Shown here: piece by piece, positions 1 to 10,963 of the stretch
Numbering within the stretch: position 1 is the first letter of the stretch
Layout of the letters: every line of letters begins with the position of its first letter
NCBI GenBank assembly: GCA_021234155.1
Contig: JAJEKV010000093.1
Location: forward strand, 2,093,712 to 2,157,711
From: Isoetes taiwanensis
Taxonomy: Eukaryota; Streptophyta; Lycopodiopsida; Isoetales; Isoetaceae
Length of the DNA: 64,000 nucleotides
Reading direction: 5' to 3'
Notes under the pieces: generated by a model
The model's database searches: none
Seen by the model: only the letters and a program-made list of their open reading frames with translations
Told to the model about the DNA's origin: nothing
Translations under genes and position numbers: made by a program

Positions 1-860
1 CATCTCCCACGCGCAATTCTTGAGTTGCTCATGTGCTCGGCATGGAGGCCCTTGCCTTGCCGGGCACGCCTCCCTCAAGCTCCCGGGGCTCCCGATCTGC
101 GTGCTAAATCCCCACTCCAATTTCGATTCTGCCTCGCTAGCTTCCAAAGCAGCTCGAATCCTTGTCTCACAAAGGCGGCCTCCGCAACCTTTCGACAGAG
201 GGCGGCCACAGCTCCTCGCCGCGGGTTTAGCCCCCTCAACCTCGGCCTCGATCCGAAGACAGGGGCTGAGTGTCCCCGCTCTACCCTGCATCCTCGCCCC
301 CAAGGCCCTTCCCTATAGCCGCCAACACGGTGTCTACACGGCCCCTCATATCACCGCAAGCTCCTGGCCGTATTGCCGCTCGCCAAATTGTAGCAAGTGG
401 ATGCTATCATCCGCTCGCCGCACGCGATCCTCCAATTCGCAGGATTCGCCCTTTTTCCGCACCAACCGCTGCGCAACATCCGAGATGTTATGTTCTCCAC
501 CTCTCGGGGAGGCTCGCAAGGCGTGCACCGCTGGCCTCAACCCTCGCCCGATGCGGCTCCAAGGTTCGACCGGGCGGATTGCCTATGTGGCCCGCCTGGC
601 CGGGTCGACCGGGCCTTGGCTCGGGCCTCCCTCTTCATGGAAGACATCTCTCCCTCCGCCTCGAGGCCTCTTCCTTGGTGGCCCCGCTTCATGGTCTTCC
701 CTGCAGGGCTCGCCATGGGGTCAACCGGGTGGTTGGTGTGTTTGGGCCTTCCGTGATGGGTTGGTGTGGTCTCGAGGTAGCTCACCAACCAAGTGTGGGT
801 CCACACACGGACCTGTGGTTCGTGGGCCATGACTTGGGGTATGACTTGGGCGACGACACT
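1..860. other. GC-rich stretch, no supported gene
   Basis: This stretch is much richer in G and C than what follows, and open frames run on both strands as expected from composition alone. None of the overlapping frames shows a domain I recognise. Composition turns AT-rich near 880, where the repeats begin, so the block may be the GC-rich part of a repeat or retroelement whose other end is outside the window. That is inference. Confidence 0.4.
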
Positions 861-879
861 CGATATCCGGTGTGTACCG

Positions 880-1810
880 CTGCCACAAAAACCCCAGCAC
901 ACAGCCCGAAAAGTGCAGATTTGAGCATGAAGCAAAGACAAGCATGCAGGTATCATACACCGCTGGAGATATCTCTGAACCAGCTTTCCAACAAGCCCAA
1001 GCACATAAGAATCGATAATCGGATGTGAGAGATACAAATTGGGTCAAGTGTCTACCGATTGCCACGTAAAACCCTAGCACACAGCCTGGAAAAGTGCCAA
1101 TTTGAGCACAGAAACAAAGCCAAGCATGCAGGTACTATACACCACTGAAAGATCTCTGAACCAGCTTTCCAACAAGCCCAAGCACATGAAAATCGATAAT
1201 CGGATGCGAGAGATATGACCGATCAAAATTCTGCCAAGAAGACGAGACCAATCGAATACTTACTAAAACATACGCCAATCCCTATATTGGTGTCGGACTT
1301 TCATCAACAGCACCATCAGAGCTAGGGTATGAATTAGTAAAACATTCTTGTAACCTTCAATAAGAGTACAACACACACCTTTCAACACCGCTGCGGCCAA
1401 GGCCAACAAAGGCATCGTGCAAGGGCTATACTTCTCAAAGAAGGAAGAAGAAGGGCTGCCACAAAAACCCTAGCACACAGCCCGGAAAACAGCAGATTTG
1501 AGCACTGAAACAAAGACAAACATGCAGGTATCATACACCTTGGAAAGCTCTCTGAACCAGCTTTCCAACAAGCCCAAGCACATAAAAATCTGACACAGGA
1601 TGTGAGAGATACAAATCTGTCAAGTGTCTCCACGGTTGCCACAGAAACCCTAGAACACAGCCCGGAAAAGTGCCAATTTGAGCACAGAAACAAAGCCAAG
1701 CATGCAGGTACCATACACCTTGGAAAGATCTCTGAACCAGCTTTCCAACAAGCCCAAGCACATGAAAATCTGACACCGGATGTGAGAGATATGACCGATC
1801 AAATGTGTGA
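880..1810. repeat. Four-copy interspersed and tandem repeat (~150-180 bp units)
   Basis: Four related units begin near 885, 1065, 1455 and 1635. Each contains 'AGCACACAGCC', then 'CAAGCATGCAGGTA' or 'CAAACATGCAGGTA', then 'CCAGCTTTCCAACAAGCCCA'. Spacing is about 180, 395 and 181 bp, so a two-unit block was itself duplicated about 575 bp away. The sequence between the blocks (1230-1450) is unrelated. Read on the minus strand it looks like an untranslated leader of a retroelement, but no LTR pair was found. Confidence 0.75.
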
Positions 1811-2545
1811 TTTTAATATTGTTGATATTTAGTAGTGCTTCATGTGTCAAGTTTCGCGATACGGTGAGAGACCACGGTACGGTAGCAATGGTTCATGGTA
1901 GCAATGAGTTTTTATAATATGTTGATTGATTCAAAGATGATGGTTTGAGTGTTTATCACCTTAGCTCATATAGGCCCATCGTATCAAATAGAATGAACAA
2001 ATGAATTTAATTGATGCTTGTAAGCAAAGAATACATCGTTTACATCATTTTATCCATACAAGAGACGATGGAGATCTTATCAGTTTGATAAACATAGACG
2101 CCTTGACATCCAAAATGAAGCCATGTTTATCTCTCAGAAGCGTACAATCAGCACTTCACTTGGAGCACCATGTTTCAGGTGTACCTGGCATTATAACAAG
2201 TCATAGAAATAGGAAAAGTATTAACTGCAAAAAACCATTGAGAATGCAACCTTACATCCAACAAATTGACGCAATAATCTGTCAGTTAAGAGTTACCCTG
2301 CTGCCTAAGATAAAACAAATCTTGTTGATGGCACCACATTTATCGATTCAAAGATTATAGAAAAACTGAGACCTGCTAGTTGTGGAGGCAAGATCATATC
2401 AAAGCATCATACAATATGGTATTATAGTGCCACAGAACGAAGATCATAGCCATCTGCAGTAATGTCAATACTTACTTCCATTTTGTTAGTCACAATATCA
2501 TCAAATGCAATCACATAAAGGACAATCACTTTAATCTGTCTGCTA
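1811..2545. other. AT-rich, nothing recognised
   Basis: Only short frames without recognisable domains are present. I see no RNA gene and no repeat. Confidence 0.5.
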
Positions 2546-2550
2546 CCGCA

Positions 2551-2699
2551 GCATTATTAAGAGGCTCATAGAATAGCTGGAATAAAACCACATTGGATTT
2601 AAGATAACCTAGACAAAGATATCCCGGCATTACTAAGAGGCTCGTAGAATAGCTGGAATAAAACCACATTGGACTTAAGATAATCTAGACAAAGATATG
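2551..2699. repeat. 76-bp tandem duplication
   Basis: Two copies of a 76-bp unit lie head to tail, starting at about 2551 and 2627. Both contain 'GAATAGCTGGAATAAAACCA' and 'TAGACAAAGATAT'. They differ at only a few positions, so the duplication is fairly recent. Confidence 0.8.
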
Positions 2700-3044
2700 A
2701 AATTTAGCACAGTGAACCTACAAAAAGCTATCAAACATAAATTAAAATGCTCCTATCATCTACAATAATTCCATTTATGTTTTCTCATAAACATCTTCAT
2801 TGAAAAATTCAAGCAATAGACCTCGAACTGTTAGCAAGCTCAGACTTTTATGACAAATCGCTTCAACTGGTTGTGGTCTGCTCCTCGTTTGGTTTGTTCT
2901 GCACCCAAATCCTTACTTCGATGGCCAGCCTTCAGCTTCAAATTCGCCCCAATACAGACTGCACGATCCAGATATAGCTTTGATGGCCTACAGATCACAA
3001 AGCTAAAGGAAATCTATGGATATCAAAAATGGAATTGGCATACC

Positions 3045-3127
3045 TGACTAGTTTCGAAAATCGCCGCCGACCAGAGAAGCAGGAGAAGGGATGTCGTTAG
3101 AAATCTTAGGGTTCCATCTTAGGGTTT
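3045..3127 (-). promoter_or_regulatory. Possible minus-strand 5' leader with telobox motifs
   Basis: On the minus strand there are two telobox-type motifs: AAACCCTAA at 3119-3127 and AACCCTAA at 3106-3113. A pyrimidine-rich leader follows and ends at 3045 in a good splice donor (CAG|GTATGCC). Teloboxes near transcription starts are common in plant housekeeping and ribosomal genes. Downstream (2820-3010, minus) is a short frame with an unrecognised product, so this may be the first exon of a small or decayed transcript. A promoter call is inference. Confidence 0.35.
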
Positions 3128-3372
3128 TGAGTGGCCCAAAGCTTAAAAAAAATAGAAAGAAAACTTATGCGACAAATTGACACAAGGAAAACATTAATAA
3201 TAAGAGAAAATAAAAACATCTACGGCACCTGTTACATGTTCCTCCAAAGATTTTACCCCGATTCTTGCCATTTACCCACCCACTCCTGCAGTTTTGTCCC
3301 TTATTCAGGTCGTTTATTCAGCATTCTTGATCGCAGAATTGTTTTTTACTGGTTTCCACGGTATAGGAAAAT

Positions 3373-3465
3373 CCATTTAGTGGGCTTTTTGTTTGGTCAA
3401 CAGGCTGGCTACCGCGCGGCATCACCCTGTTTCATTAAAGAAGAAAGCCCACTAAATGGGCTTTC
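3373..3465. repeat. Inverted repeats around AAGCCCACTAAATGG
   Basis: The 16-base block at 3373-3388 recurs in inverted orientation at 3444-3459. A tighter hairpin with 9-bp arms lies at 3443-3451 and 3457-3465 around a 5-base loop. It could be the end of a small mobile element; no target duplication was identified. Confidence 0.55.
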
Positions 3466-3479
3466 GTAAAAATAGAAAT

Positions 3480-6400
3480 AAATTTTAGTTGAAGATCGTC
3501 ATACATAAATACTTTCAATTTATATCAATCCCTTAAATTTATAATCTAGAGATCAAAGTTTGGTGATAATGGGTAAGAGATGCGATATACTCAAGGAGCT
3601 TTTTGAATTTTGTGAACTCGAAGTTCTAATGCTTTTCGTAAGATTATGCCGGATTACATATATGCTAAATATTTAATTGGGGTGAAAATTGTGTTTGCTA
3701 ACGTAGATTGTATCTTAACGAATTAATCTTCACATGAGAACACGAATTTAGGAACATTTTTTGAATTTCACTCTCCCACCAATAAGAATATCATCACTAA
3801 ACCAATGACCTCATCTGACCTGAGACCGCCTTAGACATCATTTTGGAAAGAACCCATTGCATAGCAAGAGGTGAGTGCATCTTTTTTCATAAGGAATGTC
3901 ATTTTAAAAAATACTCGCATAATTGCAGTACTTGAAATGAAATTTTGTAAAATGCAATAGATATAGGAAAATTGAATATTTACAATTATGATGTGCACTA
4001 GACAAATGCATCAACATTCTGTGGAGGTCACGGAGAGCAAGAATGGGAGATCGACATCTCCCACTCTCCTACTCTTAAAGTACGCAATTTGTACAAGAGT
4101 TAATCCAGAAGATTGTGTATTGGGCAGAAGCACATATAGGTACCACAACAGATAGTGGCACTGCAAAACCAAAGGATTTGCAAATAAAATTTCCTTATCA
4201 CAATGGCACATGCAATCAACTTTAGCTAGAATGATACATGTTAGTTGCGAAAGGATTTGATATAGTTGCTCGAGAAAACTCCTTGATGCTGGTGCTCTAC
4301 TCTTACTGGTTGCAAGGTGTCTATGCTTTGTTTCTTGTTTTTTACCATTATGTGTTAAAAAAATTTATATTGGGCTAAGTGTATATTTTTTCCAATGTAT
4401 TCTTTGTGATATTATATATTATAACATCTGTAGAGTGTGTATATATTTTGTTCAAATCGTGAGGAGTTATAGACAAGTCAATGTACATAATATAAGTTTA
4501 TAATTACAATTAAGGATCATGTTTTAAAAGTAGGGCAAAAATAGATATGATAGTTGCAAGTACTAGTTAACGTTAAAAAACTATGCCAAAAGTTAGTATG
4601 ACATTAAGGATTGAAACAAGTATATTAAAAAAACAACAACAAAAACCAACATCATAGACTGCTAGTAAATAAGCATGTGCCAAAAACCATAGCACACTTG
4701 CAAAGTCAAATATGGTTTTTCAAAAACTTGGGAGGATTAAACATAGGTTAAAAAATATATAGCGATAGTGATAACTAATATGTAAAGTCATCTTAAATTA
4801 TAATATTGACAATGTATGCTTAAAAATCACCTCCTGAACTAGTAATAATTTTAAGAAACTAGTGAAACAGATAAAATCAGTATAAGAACTATGATTATAC
4901 TAGTAGTGATTTTACAAAATCATAAAAGCCATATAGTTTTTTTTGACAATTTGAATTGCATGTACTAAAAACCACTCTTATACTGGTTTCCATCATGATT
5001 ATGAATCCAAGTTAACTTTTGGGGGCCTTGTGTTGTGCATGCCAGAAAGGAAGAAAATCTTTGAAACATGAGATGTAAAAGTTCTCTTAGTGGTCAATAT
5101 ACTAATGTCATAGGGAAAATGGTGAGAGCGATCCTTAATTTGTGATTTTGCTCAAGGAACATATAAATGTAATCATCATTAGGGCGGATTTGGGGTCTGA
5201 AAATGGCCCATATCTTGGATGCCAGAATTCCACGTCATGTTTCTCGCGACCAATGATGTTTGCGCATTTTTTTCCAAAGTCAAAGATTAGTTGGCAAGTA
5301 GAAAGAGGAGCAGGCTTACTTGGCATCCACATGGCTTAAATTTCATAGGACATGTTTGTGCATTCATTGCAACCACATTAATGGCCCACATTTTTCGAAA
5401 AATCGTATCGCTGGACCAAAATAATGGCTACTTTTCCCCGCCATCGTGCACATGCCCACATGCACCAACCACCTTATCAAATTTTGGCACCAAGATTTCC
5501 ATTGTTCACATTAGCGCCACGCGTGCATCCTCTCCGCTTCGCTTCTTCATTTGGAATCCAAGTCTCCAATAGTGTCTCGTGTTTTTATGGGCGAGAATAG
5601 AGTTAAGCAACAATGGCGTAGGCGATAAAGTGGACAAGCAAACGTGACGTTACATGCCATGTTTACAATTCAACGGTAACCGATCGATCGACGGTGGAAG
5701 GATATCTATCCATAGGCTCGTGGGTGAGAATGCTATCCTTAACGGAAGGGTGACTATGGAGTTACATCGCCGAGCGACATTCATACGCTAATGAATAGGT
5801 AGAACTATAGGGTTCAAAATAAATGCTATGGATAGTATATTGCAAAAAAAAAAAAAAGGGAAGGGGGGGGGAAGGGATTTGAAGAGGAGGATATTTGCAA
5901 ATTTGCACCCTCAATAATACATGGATCACACCATGCGAAAATGCATATGCACTTTGTAAATGTGTAGTCGATTTCAAGGCCATGTGATCCTTGCTTCTTT
6001 TTTCTTCCCTCTTCTTGATTTATATTCACCACCGAATCAAATATTTTTCTTTTGGGCTATATTTATCGATGTCGGGGATTTGAGACTAGGGAAAAGCATT
6101 ACTAGCATCGTTGTTGTCTAACATATGGACATAAGAGATATGCTTTTCCAAGATATACATTCAGTGGCAATGGGCATCTAGTTTTACGTTGTAAAGTTGT
6201 GGGAGCCCAGCTTTTAAAGTCGCCCCATGACCTCTTTTAGCTTAATTGTGCAAGCCTTATGAGAATGGTGTCCTTGCAATGAAGAAATGTTTGATAAGAC
6301 GCGGCATCCAATGTTGTTGAAAAAATGAGTTACAAAATATTTGATCCATTAGAGGTGTTTACTAATGCAACGACACAAAAGCTCCAAAGATATATTGTAT

Positions 6401-6480
6401 AAAATGTCGCTTTCATGAGCCTTTGGATCAGCTTAACTCAAAGTGTCACATATGGAAACATTGTTAGGTTTGATAAAATA
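3480..6480. other. AT-rich intergenic, nothing recognised
   Basis: Three kilobases with only short scattered frames and no domains. A purine tract lies near 5836-5875, an A-run followed by a G-run. A lone copy of the motif 'GGATCACACCATGCG' near 5923 is related to the repeats at 6480-7385. Confidence 0.5.
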
Positions 6481-7385
6481 ACATAAAAATCTTATTTAAT
6501 AAAGCTTTGGTTGTTGGTAAAGTGTTGGCTTATTGATTAAGTGTTTGTATTTTGCTTTCGGACCCTCTTTGAAAACGTTTAGTTCATAAAATATAATATA
6601 ACTTGGAATGATACATATTTTATATGCAAATGGGAGACTATTGATGAGGGACTTGGTGTTATTATCTATTGACAACAAACAAGAAAGTGGATCACACCAT
6701 GCTTTTAATTTAGTACATTCCAACCTTTTAACTTATACAAAATTCGCTTGGTGTGATCTTTTTGGAAAAAGATGACTTCCTATAGTAAAATTACTTTGAT
6801 TATCTTTTAATAAAAGAAATATATATGTGTCTTATTTGAAGTTAAGTGTGGATATGTGACGTGCTCATTTATTGATAAAGTGTTTGCTTTTTGAAAAAGG
6901 CTAATAACTTTATGTACTACTAGAGTTGGTAAAGTATTTTAGATGCAAATAGGATGCTTGATGTGATCCTTCTTAAAAAAAGATATGCTCTTTGAAAAAG
7001 ACTAATAACTTTATGCACTTAGGGTGGTAAAGCATTAAATGAGAAGGGGTACTTGTGTTTAATTTTAATTTGACAACAAATAAGAAAGTGGATCACACGA
7101 TGCGAATTTAGTGTGTTCCATTTTTGTTGCATATGTACTATTCGCTTGGTGTGATCCTTCTTGAAAAATAATATGCTATTTGAAAAGGGATAATGACTTA
7201 TGTACTTAAGAGTGGTAAAGCATTTTAGATACAAATAGGAATGAGTACTTGTGTTTAATTTTAATTTGACAACAAATAAGAAAGTGGATCACACCATGCT
7301 AATTTAGTGTGTCCTTTTTTTTGCATATGTATTATTCGTTTGGTGTGATCCATCTTGAAAAAAAAAAATAGCTTTCAAGTAAAAA
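6480..7385. repeat. ~198-bp repeats with internal inverted GGATCACACCA motif
   Basis: At least three degenerate units occur, the last two about 195-198 bp apart. Each has 'TTTAATTTGACAACAAA', then 'AGAAAGTGGATCACACCATG', then 50-60 bases later the reverse complement 'TGGTGTGATCC'. Motif pairs lie at 6689-6699 with 6749-6758, 7089-7099 with 7147-7157, and 7286-7296 with 7341-7351. Each unit could fold into a stem-loop. A diverged copy lies near 17220-17280. Confidence 0.75.
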
Positions 7386-7428
7386 GAAAAGAAAGAAATA
7401 TATTAGAACTTGAGTAGCTGTGGGAGAT

Positions 7429-7926
7429 ATGGAATGTGCCAATTTTCTTGGAATTTTGTCCTCTAGCTTAATTTTTTTTCTCATAAGCCTTGCTTCTTGC
7501 TTGGTTTTTGAAAATTCTGCCCTTCTAGCTCTTCATTCAATTGAGATTTCTGCTAGCCCTGTAGGGGCTAGCAATCTGAGCCTACTGCCATATGAATCCT
7601 CTCCAAATTATCTACAAATGGACACCAAAATCTTTGTAATTCTACAGGATAAAGGCAGACTAACTTGTGGATATTTGTGTGGATCTGCAACTCGACTCTG
7701 GCATTCTCTGATAACAAACCAATTCTTCCCAGAGGAAAATTTTCATCCGGAATACACATTTGTTCCAAGCTGTGAAGAATTTGAGATCGAAATCATTCAT
7801 TCTTGGCTGGAAGAATTCATTGGTAACAAAAATATTGAAGCAACTGCTATTCTAAGAGTAAATTGTGACTGGACAGATTCAAAATTGACAGTCAAATTGT
7901 ATTCCGAGACAGATCAAAGGCAATGA
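7429..7926 (+). CDS. Small upstream open frame inside the LINE 5' region, function unknown
   Basis: I do not recognise this 165-residue frame. The first ATG is at 7429; the same frame opens nine bases earlier at a GTG. Residues about 5-26 are strongly hydrophobic (LSSSLIFFLISLASCLVF), like a signal peptide or membrane anchor. The remainder is mixed and acidic with several Cys and Trp (RLTCGYLCGSATRLW, ATAILRVNCDWTDSKL). It ends about 480 bases before ORF1; without the MITE the gap would be about 160. If the LINE starts at 7402 this is a third, 5'-most frame of the element. It could instead be captured host sequence or chance. Confidence 0.4.
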   Translation: MECANFLGILSSSLIFFLISLASCLVFENSALLALHSIEISASPVGASNLSLLPYESSPNYLQMDTKIFVILQDKGRLTCGYLCGSATRLWHSLITNQFFPEENFHPEYTFVPSCEEFEIEIIHSWLEEFIGNKNIEATAILRVNCDWTDSKLTVKLYSETDQRQ

Positions 7927-8054
7927 AGAGTGCTTTCTTGAATCCTTAGTGATTGAGTTGATTTCCTTTCAATTTGCCTCTCCCCTGCTGTTTCTTTTCC
8001 CCTCTTTCCTTTCAAAATTTTCGCTCTCTCCTTCTGCCTCCTTCTCACGTGTCT

Positions 8055-8375
8055 GGGTAAAAGCATGTTAGGGTGTACCACTTTTGGAACCTGCAAAAGT
8101 ACATACACTAGGTACTTCAGAACTGGGTACTTTCTCATTTTTATTTTCATTAAAACTAGTACAAAAATCCAAAATAAAAGTCAAGGACGTATTTATATTC
8201 AAAGTTAAGATAAAGATAATGCTACCGGAGACCAAAATATATATAAAAGTTCTAGAATGTACCTTTTATTGAGATATTACACAGATACCTAGTACCCAGT
8301 CCTGGGTACCTTTTTAGGTACTTTTTTGGTCACTAAATAATACTTTTTAAGGGACACCCTAACATGCTTTTACCC
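8055..8375. mobile_element. MITE with 22-bp perfect terminal inverted repeats
   Basis: The first 22 bases (beginning GGGTAAAAGCATGTTAGGGT) are the exact reverse complement of the last 22. The flanks are GTCT on both sides (8051-8054 and 8376-8379), consistent with a 4-bp target duplication. Inside are further inverted 'GGTAC' and 'GGGTACC' segments. It codes for nothing recognisable. A 4-bp duplication excludes the common TA and 3-bp superfamilies and would fit Sola-type elements, but the assignment is tentative. Confidence 0.85.
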
Positions 8376-8405
8376 GTCTCTATTTTCTTCCCCTGATCTT
8401 TTTTA

Positions 8406-10931
8406 ATGGATAATTTAGCCAATTTTAGCCCTAAATTTCTAGCCTTTCTTCACGATTTTGCTCAGCTTGAAGACTCTGAGCGCTCCCCCTTGCTTCACCA
8501 GTTAAGTCTTTACCAAGAAAATCCAAAAAAATGTTTGCTCTTTGGTGATTTTGCTAACCTTCTATCTTCTGATCAGATCATGCACCCCAGAACTCATAAG
8601 GTGCCAATCTGGGATAATCTTTCTAAAGACCCGGATCTTTATGGTCGTCTTCCAATTTTGCACCCAAACACTCAAATTCCATTGCCTTATGGGGTGCCAA
8701 AACCAGTTAGAAATGTCTACTCAAATAAAGCTCTGGATCAAGCCTTAATGGAGACCCGATCTGCTGAAGGAAACAAGCAGCCACTCTATCATGGTATTTC
8801 TTTAAATCTTCCCTCTGTGCATGAAAAGATGTCGATTCTTAAAGATACTGCTATTCTAGTTAAGGTCAACAAGTCTGGCATTAACTTAGGGAAGCTATGG
8901 ACTTTTTGCCAAAATCTCCAGAAAGGTGTTCTCATCAAAGCTATTTACTGGCTAAATTATCCATTTATCATGATTGAGTGTGAAAATAAAAGATCAGCAA
9001 ATTTCTTTCTGAATCATGGTCCTCTGGTATTTGAAAATTATCAAATCTCCTTTCTTAAATGGAATCCCAGACTTGACACCAATTCCTTTGACTCTCTTTG
9101 CATTGCTTCTACTACTCTACATGGCTTGAATCCTATATACTGGAATGAAGAATGTTTCAGAACTTTATTTAGCTCCATTGGCACCTACATTTCCACTGAA
9201 TATTATTCTGAGAGACCACCCCGTGCCTTCATCCAACTTGACCTTTCCAAAGACATTCCAATCCAAATTCCATTCCTTGATGGTTTTGGACAGAAGTCAA
9301 CTCTATCACTAAGGTGGTCAGGTTTGCCTCCTCAATGTCAAACATGTAAGAACAGGCATTTTTGGTATGACAATTGCAGATCATGCTCCAAGAATCAGGC
9401 AGATATGACAATAAATACAATTCCCTTGAAGGATATCAGTCAAACTGAGAAAGTTATATCCCCACAGGATACAATGGCAACCACAAATGCTATGCTTCCA
9501 GACAGAAATGCAACCTCTGTGATGGCATTATTAGGTAATGCATCAAATGCATCAAATGCTAATAAACATAATGATTTCAGCTGGAAAAGAGTCAATGGTT
9601 CTCAAAGGAGAATCATTAAGAATAGGTTGGAAAAGGAGAAGTTAAAGCAAACTCATGATCATCATAGTTCTGCAACAATTTCAAGTAAAAGTGCTTTGAC
9701 AGGAATATTTAAAAAGCCTGCAGAAATAAAGGTCATACAGAAATATGGTGAATATATTGGAAAAGGGAAAGCCCCTATGGTTCAGTCAGCAACATCAACA
9801 GAAGAATTGCACTCAACTCTTTATAGAATTATTCAAGATGCAAAAATATTGAATAATTCCAAACTGTCTTCTAAACTGGATCTTCAAAAAAGCAGTAAGG
9901 GAGATCTATTAATTAGGGAAAGCCATGCAAATAAACCTCAACTCCTGGTTTCTACAACAATTCAGGAGAAACAAGTAGAGAAACAAGTAGAGATTTCTAA
10001 ATCTCTGCAAAAGAAAACATTAGCAGTGGATAAATGCAAGAATTCTTCATCAACTCTTCCTCAACACGACCTGGACAAAGTGGATAAAACAACCCCATTG
10101 CTGACTTCAAATGAACTTGGTCAAGAAAACATGGTTCTCTGCTCCAATCAGTTTCAGGTACTTAAAGATTTAAATACTAACCTTGATGATCAATTGTTGT
10201 CTGCTGGAAGTCATGACATCCCTGCTTCAATTCATGCTACTCCCTCAATCACTTCTAGTGATGTTCCCTTACCCCCCCAATCTCCATGTTTATTTCCTCT
10301 ATCTCATTCCCAACCTCTGATTGATATTGAAATATCCCCTCCCCTTGTGAACCAAAAGAGACAATCCATCTCAGTAGATATTGAGCAACAAATGGCCATT
10401 CTTCAGGAAGGGTTAGTCTGCATGAATTCAAATCATTTTGGCACTCAGGCCCAGGATGTTGGAAAGGTTGACTGCTTCTCAGGCTGTTCCTCAGAGAATA
10501 CAATGGTTTTAGACACTCCAGATCGAGATCAGCTCCAAGTTGTTTATGAAACTCCTCCAAGTCTTAGTCCCGAGATCTGCATCAACTCTTACACTTCTCT
10601 TATGGATGCTCAAGTGCCCAGGCAAGTACCTTTTCATAATTCAGCTAAGAAATGCTTGTTTGATAGCTCAGTAAATAGGATGTTTGAGTTTATTCCAGGG
10701 GGTGCTTCTGATAGTGAGAGTGAGAAAGATCTAGATTCTAATAAAGAAAATCTAGGGGAAAATATATGGGGAGATGATGAGCACTTGAGAGATTCGTTCT
10801 GTAAGGCTAAGCCTCATCCCAAATCTTTGCTAAAATTGGTGGATGCCAACACCCCTGCCAATAATACTCGAAGTAAAAAATCTAAACAGAGTAATAAAAA
10901 ATCTGGCAAAAATTTGAGGAGATCTAAATAA
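8406..10931 (+). CDS. LINE ORF1 protein (DUF4283-like with degenerate zinc knuckle)
   Basis: This intact 841-residue frame matches the architecture of plant L1 ORF1, the RNA-binding chaperone-like protein that coats the element RNA. Residues about 145-300 resemble the DUF4283 region (ILVKVNKSG, GVLIKAIYWLNYPFIMIEC). They are followed by a Cys/His cluster at C311, C314, H318 and C324 (CQTCKNRHFWYDNC), a diverged form of the zf-CCHC_4 knuckle. The rest is a long Ser/Asn/Lys-rich region ending in a basic tail (NTRSKKSKQSNKKSGKNLRR). ORF2 starts 32 bases after the stop. An unbroken ORF1 beside a broken ORF2 suggests the element died fairly recently. The start is the first ATG after the MITE. Confidence 0.8.
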   Translation: MDNLANFSPKFLAFLHDFAQLEDSERSPLLHQLSLYQENPKKCLLFGDFANLLSSDQIMHPRTHKVPIWDNLSKDPDLYGRLPILHPNTQIPLPYGVPKPVRNVYSNKALDQALMETRSAEGNKQPLYHGISLNLPSVHEKMSILKDTAILVKVNKSGINLGKLWTFCQNLQKGVLIKAIYWLNYPFIMIECENKRSANFFLNHGPLVFENYQISFLKWNPRLDTNSFDSLCIASTTLHGLNPIYWNEECFRTLFSSIGTYISTEYYSERPPRAFIQLDLSKDIPIQIPFLDGFGQKSTLSLRWSGLPPQCQTCKNRHFWYDNCRSCSKNQADMTINTIPLKDISQTEKVISPQDTMATTNAMLPDRNATSVMALLGNASNASNANKHNDFSWKRVNGSQRRIIKNRLEKEKLKQTHDHHSSATISSKSALTGIFKKPAEIKVIQKYGEYIGKGKAPMVQSATSTEELHSTLYRIIQDAKILNNSKLSSKLDLQKSSKGDLLIRESHANKPQLLVSTTIQEKQVEKQVEISKSLQKKTLAVDKCKNSSSTLPQHDLDKVDKTTPLLTSNELGQENMVLCSNQFQVLKDLNTNLDDQLLSAGSHDIPASIHATPSITSSDVPLPPQSPCLFPLSHSQPLIDIEISPPLVNQKRQSISVDIEQQMAILQEGLVCMNSNHFGTQAQDVGKVDCFSGCSSENTMVLDTPDRDQLQVVYETPPSLSPEICINSYTSLMDAQVPRQVPFHNSAKKCLFDSSVNRMFEFIPGGASDSESEKDLDSNKENLGENIWGDDEHLRDSFCKAKPHPKSLLKLVDANTPANNTRSKKSKQSNKKSGKNLRRSK

Positions 10932-10963
10932 GTTCCCTTTATTATTTCCTATCTCATCTTTAA

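Noticed and set aside
20-1080. Long overlapping open frames on both strands (up to 270 residues)
   Set aside because: They overlap in several frames of a GC-rich segment, are Arg/Pro/Ser-rich without domains, and run into a repeat. This is expected from composition.
5762-6032. Minus-strand frames over the A/G tract
   Set aside because: They are dominated by Phe, Pro and Ser codons from the homopolymers.
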